From contig QMZJ01000011.1 of the NCBI GenBank assembly GCA_003663115.1, positions 1 through 16,011 on the forward strand: a stretch of DNA of 16,011 nt. Direction: 5' to 3'. Source of the DNA: Candidatus Altarchaeales archaeon (GTDB lineage Archaea > Altiarchaeota > Altiarchaeia > IMC4 > QMZM01). The position numbers and the translations under genes were made by a program. The notes beneath the pieces are model-generated. The model searched no databases, was not told the DNA's origin, and worked only from the letters and a program-made list of their open reading frames with translations. Positions 14,678-16,011 of the stretch are shown one piece after another (the stretch's first letter is position 1; each line of letters begins with the position of its first letter).

Positions 14678-15921
14678 AGATCCAGATAGAAACATACGGG
14701 TGTGCTATGAACAAAGCTGACTCGGAGGCGATGGCCGGACTCCTGGCTGAGAGTGGTTTCGAATTTGGCGATAATGGAATTCTTATTGTTAATACGTGTA
14801 CTGTAAAAACACCGACCGAGAGAAAGATTCTGAAGAGATTAGAGAGGCTGAGAGGCAGAAAGGTTATTGTCTCAGGTTGTCTGCCCTCTGCGGAGCCAAG
14901 TATAACTGAAAAATTCCCCGAGTTTTCATTCCTGGGGATGAATGTTGAAGACATAGTAAATGCCGTAAGAGCGGTTGAAAATGGAGACAGATTCGTTAGA
15001 ATAAAGGAGGGGAGATGCAGATTGGAGTTGCCAAGAAGGAGGGAAAACCCACTGGTGGGAATAATTCCAATTGCGCAGGGCTGTGCTGGTGATTGTAGCT
15101 TCTGCATTACTCGACTGGCAAGGGGGCGTCTCGTTTCCTATCCAAGGGAGCTGATCCTGGAAAATATCGAAAGAGTCATCTCAGAAGGCGTCAGAGAGAT
15201 ATGGCTGACTGCCCAGGATGTAGGAGCTTATGGTATTGATATCGGTGAAAATCTGCCCGATCTACTGAGGGACATCTGCAAGATAAGGGGGAGATTCAAG
15301 GTCAGGGTGGGGATGATGAATCCATCTCATGTCTTGAAAATCTTGGATGAATTGATACTGGCTTATAAAGATGAGAAGATCTATAAGTTTCTCCATATCC
15401 CGGTTCAGTCCGGGGACGATAAAGTACTGAGAGATATGAACAGAAGATACACGGTGAATGATTTCAGGAGAATTATCTCCGAATTCAGGAAGAATTTTCC
15501 GGAGATGACCATCTCTACAGACGTTATAGTCGGGTTCCCAACCGAGGATGACAGGGCATTTGAAAGAACGGTGAATCTGATAGAGGATATAAGGCCCGAG
15601 GTGCTTAATGTCTCCAGATTCTGGACCCGCCCGGGTACGAGGGCAGAGAAACTAAGGGCGTTGCACGGAAGAATTACAAAAAGCAGGTCGAGGATAATGA
15701 ATGGGGTATTTAGGAAAATTGGATTGCAGATAAATAGAAAATGGATCGGGTGGGAGGGCAGAGCACTAGTTTCCGAAAAGGGAAAGAGGGGTGGGTTTTG
15801 CGCAAGAAACCTCGCCTATAAACCGATAATCTTGCACTCCGACGAGGATCTACTGGGCAGATCTGTCAATGTAAGGGTTACGGATGCCACCTGTTATGAC
15901 CTGAGGGGGGAGATAATCTGA
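14674..15921 (+). CDS. tRNA methylthiotransferase (ms2t6A37 type; archaeal MiaB/CDKAL1 family)
   Basis: 415 aa radical-SAM enzyme. The N-terminal UPF0004 domain has its three cluster cysteines at C10 (ETYGCAMN), C42 (VNTCTVK) and C69 (VSGCLP). The radical-SAM cluster is CAGDCSFC with C137, C141 and C144. HIPVQSGDDKVL and DVIVGFPTEDD mark the core barrel, and residues from about 355 form the tRNA-binding TRAM domain. The archaeal branch (e-MtaB) adds a methylthio group at C2 of t6A37 in ANN-decoding tRNAs, using SAM twice. The 415-aa length suits that branch. The start at 14674 has a GAGGAGAT SD 6 nt away inside nog1. Overlap with nog1 (ATGA) implies translational coupling. Confidence 0.9.
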   Translation: MKIQIETYGCAMNKADSEAMAGLLAESGFEFGDNGILIVNTCTVKTPTERKILKRLERLRGRKVIVSGCLPSAEPSITEKFPEFSFLGMNVEDIVNAVRAVENGDRFVRIKEGRCRLELPRRRENPLVGIIPIAQGCAGDCSFCITRLARGRLVSYPRELILENIERVISEGVREIWLTAQDVGAYGIDIGENLPDLLRDICKIRGRFKVRVGMMNPSHVLKILDELILAYKDEKIYKFLHIPVQSGDDKVLRDMNRRYTVNDFRRIISEFRKNFPEMTISTDVIVGFPTEDDRAFERTVNLIEDIRPEVLNVSRFWTRPGTRAEKLRALHGRITKSRSRIMNGVFRKIGLQINRKWIGWEGRALVSEKGKRGGFCARNLAYKPIILHSDEDLLGRSVNVRVTDATCYDLRGEII

Positions 15922-15928
15922 GGGATTA

Positions 15929-16011
15929 TTAGAACTCCAATCCATAGAATTTACGTAGCAAATTTCTTTCTTTTCCGTCAACGCTTTTCTTCAAAAGAAA
16001 AGGGTTGACCT
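15929..16011 (-). CDS. 3' end of an unidentified minus-strand gene (partial)
   Basis: A minus-strand frame is open from the window edge to a TAA at 15929-15931 and gives about 27 residues ending in SVDGKERNLLRKFYGLEF. The charged amphipathic end is protein-like, and it would converge on the methylthiotransferase with 7 bp between the stops, as is usual in this genome. The other minus frames close early. The family is not recognisable from so little, and the hairpin inside it could instead mean the region is non-coding. Confidence 0.45.
   Translation of the reverse strand, partial: VNPFLLKKSVDGKERNLLRKFYGLEF
15977..16009. repeat. Strong near-perfect hairpin at the window edge
   Basis: GTCAAC-G-CTTTTCTT (15977-15991) pairs with AAGAAAAG-G-GTTGAC (15995-16009) around a 3-nt CAA loop: 14 base pairs with a single G/G mismatch. 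It lies within the possible end of a minus-strand gene. Confidence 0.6.

Noticed and set aside
14667..15107. 146-aa frame antisense to the methylthiotransferase
   Set aside because: The opposite strand encodes the clear UPF0004 and radical-SAM cysteine motifs; the antisense frame has no family features.

Overview
The window is a gene-dense stretch of an archaeal chromosome, most likely euryarchaeal. Pointers to Archaea are an MfnA-type tyrosine/aspartate decarboxylase, a NOG1-type GTPase paired with an archaeal-type MiaB/CDKAL1 methylthiotransferase, a stand-alone methionine synthase catalytic domain, the archaeal form of PurD, and an Lrp-type regulator. TATA-like boxes lie 25-35 bp before the first genes of transcription units, which mostly lack Shine-Dalgarno (SD) sequences, whereas genes inside operons have strong GGAGG/GGTGATC-type sites. 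Arg codons are mainly AGA/AGG and Ile often ATA. I cannot place it below the level of Euryarchaeota with confidence.

Layout. 1-3532 (C1 and nucleotide metabolism): the tail of an unidentified gene, a MetE-like methionine synthase core, a convergent and unusual ThyX-like protein, then a divergent purD. 3536-4487 (small regulators): a 91-aa conserved-looking winged-helix-like protein and a 109-aa winged-helix regulator diverge from an AT-rich, repeat-bearing 142-bp intergenic region. They are followed by 200 bp that looks like a decayed or frameshifted reading frame on the minus strand. 4488-6772 (cell-surface sugar operon, minus): a Gfo/Idh/MocA oxidoreductase and a nucleotide-sugar dehydrogenase overlap by 4 bp, a pair that fits synthesis of an acidic amino sugar such as a UDP-diacetylamino-uronate. 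6773-7006 carries two palindromes and divergent TATA boxes. 7007-10752: a small DUF5752-like protein converges on a full-length SMC ATPase. 10803-11825: a methyltransferase-like protein, divergent from smc, abuts a convergent Lrp/AsnC regulator. 11916-13695: a HisA-like TIM barrel overlaps mfnA by 26 bp. 13724-15921: nog1 overlaps a tRNA methylthiotransferase gene by 4 bp. The window ends in the 3' part of another minus-strand gene that contains a strong hairpin.

How the genes relate: methionine synthase core, ThyX-like protein, PurD and MfnA all touch C1, folate/methanopterin-type or cofactor metabolism. The most suggestive lead to new biology is the overlap of the HisA-like protein with mfnA, which points to an unassigned step in cofactor synthesis next to an amino-acid decarboxylase. 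The second is the ThyX-like protein, with its altered signature and cysteine-bearing C-terminal extension. I see no CRISPR array, tRNA, rRNA, insertion sequence or phage gene.
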